NCBI RefSeq assembly: GCF_000814675.1 | Contig: NZ_JWIG01000008.1 | Coordinates: 60,593 to 124,592, forward strand | DNA: 64,000 nt | Direction of reading: 5' to 3' | Source of the DNA: Pseudoalteromonas distincta | GTDB lineage: Bacteria > Pseudomonadota > Gammaproteobacteria > Enterobacterales > Alteromonadaceae | Shown: positions 35,427-44,281 of the stretch, piece after piece | How the letters are laid out: every line of letters starts with the position of its first letter | Position numbering within the stretch: position 1 is the first letter of the stretch | Notes under the pieces: model-generated | Told to the model about the DNA's origin: nothing | The model's database searches: none | Seen by the model: the letters and a program-made list of their open reading frames with translations, nothing else | Made by a program: the position numbers and the translations under genes

Positions 35427-35673
35427 GTTTATCCTCCTGTTAATGTATAAATCTATTTTTATATAAAAACGAAATGTAAACCCCTGCCAAATGTCATTAA
35501 ATAGCATGACATTAGTCATAATATCACTCACATATAAATAATTACTTATTACGTTAAAAAAAATATAAACTAATACTTTAATCTGTTTGTGTTAGCATCT
35601 ACCCTCAACTAACTTTAAAAATAAACATAAGAGGATGAACTAAGTTATCGAAAAATCAAAAGATTGTGAAAAA

Positions 35674-36420
35674 GTGACATGTAGTAATTGTGCTGACGCT
35701 AACGATCTCGAATTTGATTTTTCTATGGCTTTTCAACCGATTATAAACTGTAAAACTCGCCTAATTTATGGCTATGAAGCATTGGTTAGAGGTTTAAATG
35801 GCGAGTCTGCTTATTCAATTATTTCAAAAGTGAATGAAGACAACCGCTATGCATTTGATCAGCTTTGTCGTATTAAAGCCATTCAACTAGCCGCAAAGCT
35901 GGGCATAACATCAATACTAAGCATTAACTTTTTACCTAATGCTATTTATAAACCAGAGCGATGTATACGCACCACACTAGAAGCTGCAAAAAAGTATAAC
36001 TTCCCAATTCAAAATATTATGTTTGAATTTACTGAAGTAGAAAAAATAGAAGACACCGCACACATTAAACGCATTGTTGATTACTATCAGTCTCTCGGAT
36101 TTAAAACCGCCACCGATGACTTTGGTGCAGGTTATTCTGGTTTAAATCTACTGGCTGACTTTCAAACAGATATTATCAAGCTGGATATGGCGCTCATACG
36201 CGATATTAACAACGACAAAAAACGCCAACTAATAGTAACTCATTGCTTAAATATGTTTCGCGATTTAAACATAACCGCACTAGCTGAAGGCATTGAAACA
36301 GTAGAAGAATATAAGTGGCTTAAAAACGCAGGTGTTGAGCTTATGCAAGGGTATTTATTTGCCAAACCAAGCTTTGAAAACTTGCCTGAGGTAAATTTTA
36401 AGGACATAGGTGCTGATTAG
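35674..36420 (+). CDS. EAL-domain c-di-GMP phosphodiesterase
   Basis: A stand-alone cytoplasmic EAL domain of about 248 residues. It shows the AFQPIINC opening, YEALVRG (EAL motif), LSINFLPN (metal site Asn), MFEFTEVE, TDDFGAGYSGL, IIKLDM, AEGIE and QGYLFAKP, so the catalytic set looks complete and hydrolysis of c-di-GMP is plausible. The N-terminus contains CSNCADAND, a possible metal or redox pair. The start is doubtful: GTG 35674 has no ribosome site, while the frame continues to 35644, right after an in-frame ATG AAC TAA that follows AAGAGG. The true start may be non-canonical or mutated. Confidence 0.82.
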   Translation: MTCSNCADANDLEFDFSMAFQPIINCKTRLIYGYEALVRGLNGESAYSIISKVNEDNRYAFDQLCRIKAIQLAAKLGITSILSINFLPNAIYKPERCIRTTLEAAKKYNFPIQNIMFEFTEVEKIEDTAHIKRIVDYYQSLGFKTATDDFGAGYSGLNLLADFQTDIIKLDMALIRDINNDKKRQLIVTHCLNMFRDLNITALAEGIETVEEYKWLKNAGVELMQGYLFAKPSFENLPEVNFKDIGAD

Positions 36421-36467
36421 TACTCAACACCTATTATTAAACCTTATTGAGCCTAAGTACGTTTAAA

Positions 36468-37967
36468 CTACATATTACCTAGCTCTATCATCATTGCTGT
36501 GTACATACGTAAATTCAGTTCAAGTTGCTCAAGTGTCATAAATTCATGCTCTGAATGACCTGTGTAGCGCTTACCTGGCATTGAAGGGCCAAACGATACC
36601 GCATTATCAAACAGCTTTGCGTTAGTGCCACCACCTATTGATACAAAGTCAGCTTTTTCGTCGCCCGTAAAATGCTTGAAAATATCAAGCAGCTTTTGCG
36701 CATGCGGCGCGCCATCAAGTAGCATAGGTGTGCCAATAATTGTTTCTATGTTAGCAAGTGTTACATTGTTAGTAGCTTGCCAATTAGCGAGTGCATCATC
36801 AATTTGCTTTTGTAATACAGCTTCGTCTTTACCCATTGGGCGACGTGCATTTACAGCAAGTGTTAGCGCATTACCATCGCGTTCAATAACTGTTGGTGCC
36901 ACTGTCATTGGGCCCATAAAGTCGTGCTTGTAAGCTATTTCGCCAAATTGTTTACCATGAATATCTAAACCAATTAACTGATTCACAAAGCCGATTAGCT
37001 CGCCGTCACTGTTATTTTCAAGCTCCACACCTTTAAATAACTCAGCTAAATAAGCAATAGCATTTATACCCGACTCCGGCTCAGATGAATGCGCCGACAT
37101 ACCTTTAACGCTTATTGCTAAACCATTACTTTTTTCACTAAAGTTAAATTCAACTTTATTTAATGTTTTAGCTTTTGCTTTTAATGTATTAATAAGTGCC
37201 GCGTCTGCATTGTGCAAAACTAAGCTTGCATCTTCTGGAATTTGGCTTCTAAACGCACCGCCAGTTACATCCTTTACATATAAACCCGTCTGTGGTGATG
37301 TTGCATTAAAAGTAGGTGCAATTAAGCTCCAGCCTTTCTCGGCTACCACTACAGGGTATGATGCATCAATCGTTACTGCATATTTTGGTTGTTCATACGT
37401 TTTCATAAATTGAGTAAGCGGACCCCAATCAGACTCCTCAGCAAGGTAAATCATAAGCTCAATACGGTTATTAAGGGTTATGCCTTTATCTTTAATTGCT
37501 TTCATAGCGTAAAGCGCTGTTGCTATTGCACCTTTGTCGTCTTCCGTACCACGACCAACTAATTTACCCGGTTCAGATGTATCAATAATAAAAGGGCTTT
37601 GTTTCCATTTGCTTGCATTAGCAGGTTGCACGTCCCCGTGGGTTACTACCGTTACTTTTTCGCTTTGCTCGCCCATACCAATTAATACGGTGTAGCCTAA
37701 ATCTTGGTAGTCAAAACCAAGCTCTGCGGCTTTCATTTTTAAAAGTGCTTTAAAGCCAATAAAATCGGGATTTTGAGGGGCTGTAATGTCGCTTTTATTA
37801 ACCGTCGGAAAAGCCACTAAGTTAGTTAGTGTGTGTATTTGAGCATTTTGGTAGGTATTTACTGCGTAATCGGCAACGCTATCAATATTTTTATTTAACT
37901 GCGCATGTGCGCCAAATGCAAATAAAGCAATACTGGCTAAAGCTAACTTTTTCAAAACAATTCCCAT
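36468..37967 (-). CDS. Exported M20-family dipeptidase
   Basis: A 499-residue zinc dipeptidase with a signal peptide (cleavage near AHA-QLN, residue 22). The M20 metal motifs are HGDVQPA (His, Asp region), GRGTEDDKGA (bridging Asp) and AEESDWGPL (catalytic Glu). A dimerisation/lid domain sits between two halves of the catalytic domain, as in PepV/carnosinase-like M20A enzymes. It likely completes peptide breakdown in the periplasm, together with the S9 and M3 peptidases in the window. Convergent with the EAL gene. Confidence 0.9.
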   Translation of the reverse strand: MGIVLKKLALASIALFAFGAHAQLNKNIDSVADYAVNTYQNAQIHTLTNLVAFPTVNKSDITAPQNPDFIGFKALLKMKAAELGFDYQDLGYTVLIGMGEQSEKVTVVTHGDVQPANASKWKQSPFIIDTSEPGKLVGRGTEDDKGAIATALYAMKAIKDKGITLNNRIELMIYLAEESDWGPLTQFMKTYEQPKYAVTIDASYPVVVAEKGWSLIAPTFNATSPQTGLYVKDVTGGAFRSQIPEDASLVLHNADAALINTLKAKAKTLNKVEFNFSEKSNGLAISVKGMSAHSSEPESGINAIAYLAELFKGVELENNSDGELIGFVNQLIGLDIHGKQFGEIAYKHDFMGPMTVAPTVIERDGNALTLAVNARRPMGKDEAVLQKQIDDALANWQATNNVTLANIETIIGTPMLLDGAPHAQKLLDIFKHFTGDEKADFVSIGGGTNAKLFDNAVSFGPSMPGKRYTGHSEHEFMTLEQLELNLRMYTAMMIELGNM

Positions 37968-38063
37968 TTAATTAATAACTAAGAGCGGTAATTATAACGC
38001 TATGAAGTACCTACTTATAGCTCTTTACGCCAAACACACAGGTAACTTAAGGTAAATAACCGA

Positions 38064-38159
38064 AACTCTGGATAATAAATCTATCTCAAGCAGCTATTTT
38101 CAGCGCTAACTGCGTTGAACTTACTTGCAATAGGCCAAGTAAATCTATTGCCCAGAGTT
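38064..38159 (+). ncRNA. Possible structured leader before DUF2986 (pseudoknot-like)
   Basis: An outer eight-base stem AACTCTGG (38064-38071) with CCAGAGTT (38152-38159) encloses two interleaved helices: TTACTTG (38121-38127) with CAAGTAA (38136-38142), and CAATAG (38128-38133) with CTATTG (38145-38150). The inner helices are in A-B-A'-B' order, so they form a pseudoknot or exclude each other. It lies about 80 nt before the DUF2986 start. No known family is recognised; this is a prediction from pairing only. Confidence 0.45.
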
Positions 38160-38237
38160 CATGTTAAATATTTATATAGCAGCTTTTATGAGGATGACTG
38201 TATAATGCGCGACTTAAAATTAAGAGAGTATTTAATT

Positions 38238-38396
38238 GTGAACCGTCGTAAAAAAATCGTCACTAAATTTCAAAAGAAAGATAAACGCACTAACGCTAAA
38301 TTGCATAAAAGCAACAAACCGTCTTATGTATCAAAAGCTGAGCGCGAAAAACTAGCTGAACAAGAAAGTAATGAGCCACAGGTAATCCAAGAGTAG
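38238..38396 (+). CDS. DUF2986 small basic protein
   Basis: A 52-residue very basic protein reading MNRRKKIVTKFQKKDKRTNA and continuing KLHKSNKPSYVSKAEREKLA. The MNRRKKI opening and NKP-Y-SKAER core are characteristic of DUF2986, found in Vibrio, Shewanella and Pseudoalteromonas. The likely start is GTG at 38238, following AAGAGAG by nine bases; the frame extends upstream to 38115 with an ATG at 38205, but those residues are not family-like. Its charge suggests nucleic-acid or ribosome contact, which is speculation. Convergent with the TDT transporter, with 2 bp between the stops. Confidence 0.8.
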   Translation: MNRRKKIVTKFQKKDKRTNAKLHKSNKPSYVSKAEREKLAEQESNEPQVIQE

Positions 38397-38398
38397 CT

Positions 38399-39361
38399 TT
38401 ATGTTACCTGTTGCTTTGATAATTTAAAGTGGCAAAAGTACCGACCACTTACAAAACATACCACTGCCGTGGCAACTATAAGTTCAAACGTAGCTAAGTA
38501 ATTAACTGTATCTACATATGGCATTGCGAGGTTTATACTTTGCATCCAATCAGCCATTTTAAATAATGCAGTTGCCCCAATAACCATTGGAAATGTAAAA
38601 GCAGCGTAGCTCGGCGTAAAAGGTCTGCTTAATAACTTTATAAATAACACATATACAATCAGTGTTTTTATTATCGCTAATATAAATAATGCCCCCACTA
38701 TAACAAGTGACGGATTAGCTACAACATGAAAATACCCCGCTAATGTTAAACTGGCAGGCGCAGCTAAAATGGCAAGTGTTGGCTGTATTTCGTAGTCACT
38801 TTTTAATGCTAATAAAAAACGATAAAACATAATTGGCAGCATTATAGCGTACGTTGATATACCAATAACTAACGCACTATATGCTAACCACGCTAATGTC
38901 GGATTTCCCGAAAAAGTAACATCTGCAATAATTATCCCCACTGGCGGCACAAACCAGCTGGGCGCCATATCCTCAAAGTTAAACTTTTTTGCTCGCTGGT
39001 ATAAAAAACTCACCAAAAATGTGAGATGCAGCACAAAAGCTAAAACCCACATAATGTCGCCAGCTAATGAGCTAAATTGCCCAACTGAGTTTGAAATAAC
39101 AAGATTAGCCATTGCAAATGTAGGGATCACACTTCCTGCAATTGGGTGTGCTAAATCGGCTTTTAATAAATGAGGGTGCAGTAAAAACTTAGCAGCCAAA
39201 AGTAAAACTAATACGCCAGCTAGTACCGCTCCCAAAAATTGCCCTTGGGAGTTTAAATTAAAAACGTTTTCCCATGTCCACCCCATACTGGCAATACCCA
39301 AAGCTAAACCGGCCATAGCTGTTGGCGCACCCATCACTTTATTTTTAAATTGCTTAAACAC
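38399..39361 (-). CDS. TDT-family (TehA-like) transporter
   Basis: A 320-residue inner-membrane protein with about ten helices, the size of the tellurite-resistance/dicarboxylate transporter family (TehA, SLAC1 fold). The opening KVMGAPTAMAGLALGIASMGW and later PSWFVPPVGIIIADVT are typical of this family's pore helices. It probably moves an anion such as a carboxylate or chloride-like ion; tellurite export is not implied. No tehB neighbour is present. Confidence 0.85.
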   Translation of the reverse strand: MFKQFKNKVMGAPTAMAGLALGIASMGWTWENVFNLNSQGQFLGAVLAGVLVLLLAAKFLLHPHLLKADLAHPIAGSVIPTFAMANLVISNSVGQFSSLAGDIMWVLAFVLHLTFLVSFLYQRAKKFNFEDMAPSWFVPPVGIIIADVTFSGNPTLAWLAYSALVIGISTYAIMLPIMFYRFLLALKSDYEIQPTLAILAAPASLTLAGYFHVVANPSLVIVGALFILAIIKTLIVYVLFIKLLSRPFTPSYAAFTFPMVIGATALFKMADWMQSINLAMPYVDTVNYLATFELIVATAVVCFVSGRYFCHFKLSKQQVT

Positions 39362-39521
39362 TGTATTTCCTAATCATTGGGTGATGAACAAGTTACTGCT
39401 TTTTACTGCATTGCCTTAAAATAACGCTGTAAAATTAGTACAAGCGTGCTTAATAGAACGCTTTTTGCGTACAAATATTTCATAAAAATAAGTTTACGGC
39501 TTACATATTAAAGCGTATGAA

Positions 39522-39548
39522 AAAAGCCATAACACAGTTATGGCTTTT
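39522..39548 (-). terminator. Intrinsic terminator of copper TonB receptor gene
   Basis: AAAAGCCATAAC paired with GTTATGGCTTTT, three-base loop, 25 bp past the receptor stop. Confidence 0.9.
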
Positions 39549-39572
39549 ACTTTATTTTAAAATTTAATTTAG

Positions 39573-41738
39573 TTAAAACGCGTAACTAATGCTTACATTA
39601 AATGAACGGCCCTGCCCAGCAAGTTGTTCAAACCCGTTGCTGCTATCTTGTTTAAGTGCCGCAATACTTACGCCGCCTAGTGGGAGTTGATAGTACTCAT
39701 CAAACACGTTACTCACTTCTGCGCTTAGCGTTAATGAATCCCATGTGGCTTTAGAGCTTAAATTAACCAAGCTGTAGCTGTCTGTTTGGTTTTCAAAACG
39801 ATTATTATCTACACGTGTTTTAGTATCTACCCACTGCCAAGATAACGCATTTTCAAATCGACCCATTTGCTGGCTAATACCTAGCTGGGTTTGCAGTGGT
39901 TTAATTTGATAAAGCGGTTGGTTAGTATCGTCTCGCTTACCTCTGGTATTAGTAACATTAGCGTGTAACTGCCAGTTACCTAATTGCTTAGATTCATAAA
40001 TGTTGGCTGTTAAATCTATTTTTGCACCATATAAAATGGCATCTACATTAGTAAACTGCAAAATGTTACGCGCTGTGTTGTCCAAGTCATAACTATTGAA
40101 GCTTCTTACAATATCAGCATCAATATAATCATTCACATCTGTATACCAAACATTGGTGCTTAATCGCCAACCATCATCTTTAGCCTGCTTAATATAAGTA
40201 GCACTTAAAGTATGCGCTGTTTCAACGCCTAAATCAGGGTTACCAATATAGCCATTACCATCGCCATACCAACCAATCATGGTGGTTGCCATATTACTTA
40301 CGCCCCAGCTGTATCGCTCGTATAAATTAGGCGCGCGGTTTTTACGGGCAAGACCAAATTGCAGCTCATCATAATTTGTTATTTGGTAGTTAATTAATAA
40401 GTTAGCATCAACTATAGTGTCGGTTTTATCTCTGTCGCCAGCATTAAAGTTCTGTGCAGCAACTGTATTATCTGTAGACGTATCGCTCATGGTCATACTT
40501 TCCATACTGCCCATATCGCTCATATCGTCCATATCCATCATGCTCATACCGTCGTTGTAAGGCTGAACCTCACCTACTTGGGTATTAATACTTTCAATGC
40601 GTACGCCTGCGTTTAACCACAGTTTTGTATTTATTTGGCTCTCATATTCAGCAAATGCTGCTATGCGCTCTCGTTTGCCATTATTTATATTTACGTAATC
40701 GTTTGGTCCCATCATGGTTGAGCCTTCAATACCTGGCCACCAATCATCAATGCGGTAATTGTAATATTCTTGAGCGAGTAAAATACTGCTGCTTTTATTA
40801 AGCGCGATACGCCATTTAAGCTGCGTACTTATATCTTGTGCATCGGTTTTCATTCGCATCATGCCTGTTTTTTCTTCACTGAAAAAACCCATTTCGTGCT
40901 TTACGCTATGCCAGTTAACTTGCCCTTCAAGCTCGCTGTTATCAAAAGAGCGTTTGTATTGAGCTATTGCACCGTAACTGGTGTTATCGGTCATATCCAT
41001 ATACTGATTTGCAAATCCTTGATACGGGATTTTTTGATGCGTTAGCTTTATAACTAATTGCTGTTTATCATCGCGCATAGCGGCAGTTAAACTATGATTT
41101 TGTGCTCGATACAATGTATCTAATGCTACATCGCCGTTACCGTCTTCATAACTATCTGCATCACTAAACGACCCCTGATAATTAAGGCTAAACGTGTCAC
41201 TTGCTAAACGTGCACCTACGCCAAGTTTACGTCCGTTATCAACACTACTGTACTTTGCTGACACATAGCCTGAGTGCCAATCTAATTCATTGCTATTGCT
41301 ATACTCTGGTGAAATAGAATTAACGCTTATTACGCCAGCAATATTATCGCCGCCCGCGCTCACTGGCGACACGCCTGCAACCACATTGTAAGACGTAATT
41401 TGATTAGCCGAGATATACGACAGTGGCGGGTTCATATGATTAGCGCATGCAGCGGTAACATCTGCACCATCAACTAACACTTTAACTCTGTCGCCCATTA
41501 AACCATTTAAAATAGGGAGGTTAGATACGCCGCCCGCAGCTGAAAAGTCGACACCTAAGTCACTTAATAACGATTCTGAGGAACCAAGTGCTAAATGCTT
41601 ATTTTGAGCATGTCCGTGTACATCAATTACTTCTAAAGACGTATCGTCGGCAAATGCAAAAGGAGATAGCACACAGCTAATAAAAAGTGCGACAGGGGAA
41701 AGTAAGTAAGTTTTTTGAGTTTTGCTTTTATAAACCAT
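39573..41738 (-). CDS. OprC/NosA-like copper TonB-dependent receptor
   Basis: A 721-residue outer-membrane receptor with signal peptide (cleavage near AFA-DDT, residue 30). The plug (to about 145) and barrel end in FNVSISYAF. The plug has CANHM with Cys98 and Met102 four residues apart, and a barrel-side segment KHEMGFF has His281-x-Met283. The P. aeruginosa copper receptor OprC binds copper with Cys-x3-Met and His-x-Met in the same order. An extracellular insertion (about 395-420) is Met/Asp-rich (MSMMDMDDMSDMG and ESMTMSD), typical of copper binding. Thus copper uptake or binding is strongly suggested. Single-gene unit with a hairpin in its leader (41795-41819). Confidence 0.88.
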   Translation of the reverse strand: MVYKSKTQKTYLLSPVALFISCVLSPFAFADDTSLEVIDVHGHAQNKHLALGSSESLLSDLGVDFSAAGGVSNLPILNGLMGDRVKVLVDGADVTAACANHMNPPLSYISANQITSYNVVAGVSPVSAGGDNIAGVISVNSISPEYSNSNELDWHSGYVSAKYSSVDNGRKLGVGARLASDTFSLNYQGSFSDADSYEDGNGDVALDTLYRAQNHSLTAAMRDDKQQLVIKLTHQKIPYQGFANQYMDMTDNTSYGAIAQYKRSFDNSELEGQVNWHSVKHEMGFFSEEKTGMMRMKTDAQDISTQLKWRIALNKSSSILLAQEYYNYRIDDWWPGIEGSTMMGPNDYVNINNGKRERIAAFAEYESQINTKLWLNAGVRIESINTQVGEVQPYNDGMSMMDMDDMSDMGSMESMTMSDTSTDNTVAAQNFNAGDRDKTDTIVDANLLINYQITNYDELQFGLARKNRAPNLYERYSWGVSNMATTMIGWYGDGNGYIGNPDLGVETAHTLSATYIKQAKDDGWRLSTNVWYTDVNDYIDADIVRSFNSYDLDNTARNILQFTNVDAILYGAKIDLTANIYESKQLGNWQLHANVTNTRGKRDDTNQPLYQIKPLQTQLGISQQMGRFENALSWQWVDTKTRVDNNRFENQTDSYSLVNLSSKATWDSLTLSAEVSNVFDEYYQLPLGGVSIAALKQDSSNGFEQLAGQGRSFNVSISYAF

Positions 41739-41794
41739 TGTTAATTTATGCCACTGTAATAATTGGCGTAATTATAGTGTGAACTACAAAAGCA

Positions 41795-41819
41795 AAAGCG
41801 CGACATATTGTCGCACTTT
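41795..41819 (-). promoter_or_regulatory. Hairpin upstream of the copper receptor gene
   Basis: An eleven-base stem with one mismatch around the perfect core GCGACA-TAT-TGTCGC, 57-81 bp before the receptor start. On the minus strand it is followed by TTTTGCTTTTG. It could be an attenuator-like terminator or an operator for a metal regulator. Confidence 0.45.
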
Positions 41820-42142
41820 ATCAAATTAGCATGATCTTAAGTGCTTTTATTATACGAATCGACCTAGGTTTAATTAAAAAATTGGAGTGAAAATTTTATC
41901 TATTTTATTAATTTTTGACTAATGGCAGAACATAAGGCCCATTACATTTAGTTATATTTTTAATTAACTCCCAGAAATACAGCTCACTTTACAATAGCTA
42001 AAAGTATTTTATTTATATTTAATTTACAAAGCATTACAATTAAATTCACAAAAAAGAGGAAAAAAGAGGAAAAACACAATAAAATAGAGTTGTTAAATAA
42101 AGGTTACTAAAAACACAAGAACACTGTAAAAAAGGAAGTGAA
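41820..42142. other. AT-rich divergent intergenic region
   Basis: Between the copper receptor and the second S9 peptidase. No gene seen. It contains two tandem copies of AAAAAAGAGGA at about 42050-42071 and must hold both promoters. The ribosome site used by the S9 gene is AAGGAAGTG just before 42143. Confidence 0.5.
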
Positions 42143-44062
42143 ATGTTAACAAGAAGTTTTATAGCTTTGTGCTTAATGATATTAAGCTTTAATTTACATA
42201 GTAAAAATACATTAGAAGATTTTTTTGATGTAAGTGGTTATGTTGAAGTGAAAATATCTCCTGGCGGTCAATTTTATTCTATAACTTATAATGAAGACAC
42301 TGAAGTAAAGCTAGTTATTCTAGAAAAAGATACAGGTAAAACGACTGCCGCATTTTCTTTCGGAGAATATCAAAAAATACAAACGGTTACTTGGCTTAAC
42401 GACGAAAGATTTATGATGTCAGTCGCCAAAACTGTAGGCTACTTAGATACAAAAGGAAGTCGTCCTTATTACGTTGCAGCTAATTTTGATGGTTCTAACC
42501 GCAGAGAAATTTTATTTTCAAACACTTCTTTTATTAATATAATCAGTATATTACCAAACGATAAAGAAAACATTCTAGTCACTAAAGGCCACTATAATGA
42601 CGATTTTGCAGTAAAAGTTCATAAACTTAATATTTATAACGGGAAAATGGACTATGTAGCAGGTCAGCCAAAAGAAGATGTTTTTGGTATAACTACAGAT
42701 ATTAGTGGTAATCCACGAATAGCATTCAGCTACAAAGAAGATAAAGAACAAGAGCTAGGTAAAGGTGACCTTAAAGCTTATTTTAGAAAGACAGTTAAAA
42801 GCGAGTGGCAGTCTTTAGATCTTAAGAAATTAAATTACAATAAAGGCGATCGACTGAATTTTCTAGGAATGAACTTAAAAGGTAATAAAGCTTTTATACT
42901 CAATGATTCAGGAAGAAAAACAATTGCAATTTATGCTCTTGATTTAGTCAATGAAGAACTTAGCCTTCTCGCCGCAAACGATAGCGTAAATATTACAGAC
43001 GCAATTTTTGGGCCTCAAGGTAATGTAATTGGGGTAACTTTTGACCCTGATTACCCTCAATATAAGTACTTTGATTCAAACGATGAAAACGCTATTTATA
43101 AAAGCTTAAGCGACACTTTTAAAAACTATAGATTAGAATTCACAAGCCACTCTAAAAGTAAAAACTTAGCTGTTTTTAAAGTAGAAGCAGATACTACTCC
43201 AACTACATTTTATTTATATGATATTGAAAAAAAACAAGCATCATTTATTGCTTCAAGCTCACCTGAAATCGATAAAAAAAGTTTATCAACAATGGAACCA
43301 TTTAAAATTAAAGCTCGTGATGGCGTAGATTTAAGTGGGTATTTAACAATACCAAAAGGGCTTGCAGATAAAAACCTACCTACTATCGTAGTGGCTCATG
43401 GCGGCCCTCATGGCCCAAGAGACTTTTGGGGATACAATAAAGAGGTGCAATACATCGCGTCATTAGGTTATGCCGTTATTCAAATAAATTTCAGAGGCTC
43501 TGGTGGTTATGGAAATGAATTTGAAAAAAGTGGTTATAAAAAGTGGGGGCGTGAAATGCAAGATGATGTCACAGACGCTACTTACTGGGCAATAAACCAA
43601 GGAATAACAGACAAAAACAGAATCTGTATATATGGTGGAAGTTATGGTGGTTATGCCGCATTAATGGGCGTTGTCCGAGAGCCAGATCTTTATAAATGTG
43701 CAATTGGCTACGTAGGTGTTTATTCAATACCGGAGATGAAGAAAAGTGGCGATATTCCGACTAGAGAATCTGGCAGAAAATATTTAGATATGGTGCATGG
43801 CACCGATTTAGAAGATATGCAAAATCGCTCACCATCTTTCAACGTTGATAAAATAAAAGCAAAGCTGTTTATTGCTCATGGTAAAGATGATGTGAGGGTC
43901 CCGATGGAGCAATATGAAGCTTTAACTAATGAACTAGATAGAATAAGTTACCCTTACGAGTCAATGGTTAGAGATGAAGGGCACGGCTATCATAAGCCAA
44001 AAAATCGCACCGAGTTTTATACAAGAATGGCTGTTTTTTTTGAAGAGAATTTAAATAAGTAA
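42143..44062 (+). CDS. Exported S9-family peptidase (second copy of type)
   Basis: A 639-residue prolyl-oligopeptidase-family enzyme with a signal peptide (cleavage near LHS-KNT, residue 21). The order is beta-propeller, then alpha/beta hydrolase. The triad is Ser500 in GGSYGGYAAL, Asp583 in HGKDDVRVP and His614 in DEGHGYHKP. It is the same architecture and length as the product at 29975-31906, but the two have clearly diverged. The expected role is periplasmic peptide degradation. Its base composition is more A-rich than neighbours. A 15-base perfect terminator stem follows, partly formed by the end of a repeat element. Confidence 0.92.
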   Translation: MLTRSFIALCLMILSFNLHSKNTLEDFFDVSGYVEVKISPGGQFYSITYNEDTEVKLVILEKDTGKTTAAFSFGEYQKIQTVTWLNDERFMMSVAKTVGYLDTKGSRPYYVAANFDGSNRREILFSNTSFINIISILPNDKENILVTKGHYNDDFAVKVHKLNIYNGKMDYVAGQPKEDVFGITTDISGNPRIAFSYKEDKEQELGKGDLKAYFRKTVKSEWQSLDLKKLNYNKGDRLNFLGMNLKGNKAFILNDSGRKTIAIYALDLVNEELSLLAANDSVNITDAIFGPQGNVIGVTFDPDYPQYKYFDSNDENAIYKSLSDTFKNYRLEFTSHSKSKNLAVFKVEADTTPTTFYLYDIEKKQASFIASSSPEIDKKSLSTMEPFKIKARDGVDLSGYLTIPKGLADKNLPTIVVAHGGPHGPRDFWGYNKEVQYIASLGYAVIQINFRGSGGYGNEFEKSGYKKWGREMQDDVTDATYWAINQGITDKNRICIYGGSYGGYAALMGVVREPDLYKCAIGYVGVYSIPEMKKSGDIPTRESGRKYLDMVHGTDLEDMQNRSPSFNVDKIKAKLFIAHGKDDVRVPMEQYEALTNELDRISYPYESMVRDEGHGYHKPKNRTEFYTRMAVFFEENLNK

Positions 44063-44064
44063 AA

Positions 44065-44100
44065 TAAATTGGTACCAACTATTTTGTTGGTACCAATTTA
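44065..44100 (+). terminator. Terminator overlapping a repeat end
   Basis: TAAATTGGTACCAAC paired perfectly with GTTGGTACCAATTTA, six-base loop, directly after the S9 gene. The right arm (from TACCAATTTA at 44091) is also the left end of family B copy 2. Confidence 0.75.
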
Positions 44101-44267
44101 TTTAATTAAAAGGTCAATTTTGAGATAATAAATTGGGTCAATGATGTAATAAAAAACCTCCTTATTTAGTTGCTCTAGGTAATTACTCTTGCAAACACAT
44201 GTCAGAATTTTTTAACAAAGTCAGGTTTAGTCTCCCAAGTTCATTAAGTATTACTGTAGATTGGTAT
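44090..44267. repeat. Miniature inverted-repeat element, family B, copy 2 (degenerate)
   Basis: About 178 bp aligning along its length with 54681-54842: TACCAATTTATTTAATTAAA against TACCAATTCGCTTAATTAAG at the left, TTATTTAGTTG in the middle, TTTTTTAACAAAGTCAGGTT later, and TTAAGTATTACTGTAGATTGGTAT at the right. The ends are imperfect and the copy is older than the one at 54681. Confidence 0.75.
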
Positions 44268-44281
44268 AAATAAGATAAGTT

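Noticed and set aside
38115..38237. Longer start for the DUF2986 gene at 38115 or 38205
   Set aside because: The added residues do not look like the family and overlap the structured leader; the GTG at 38238 has a suitable ribosome site and gives the MNRRKKI opening.
42050..42071. Tandem AAAAAAGAGGA before the second S9 peptidase, possible duplicated ribosome site
   Set aside because: Only two short units, about 70 bp from the start; too little to support a function.
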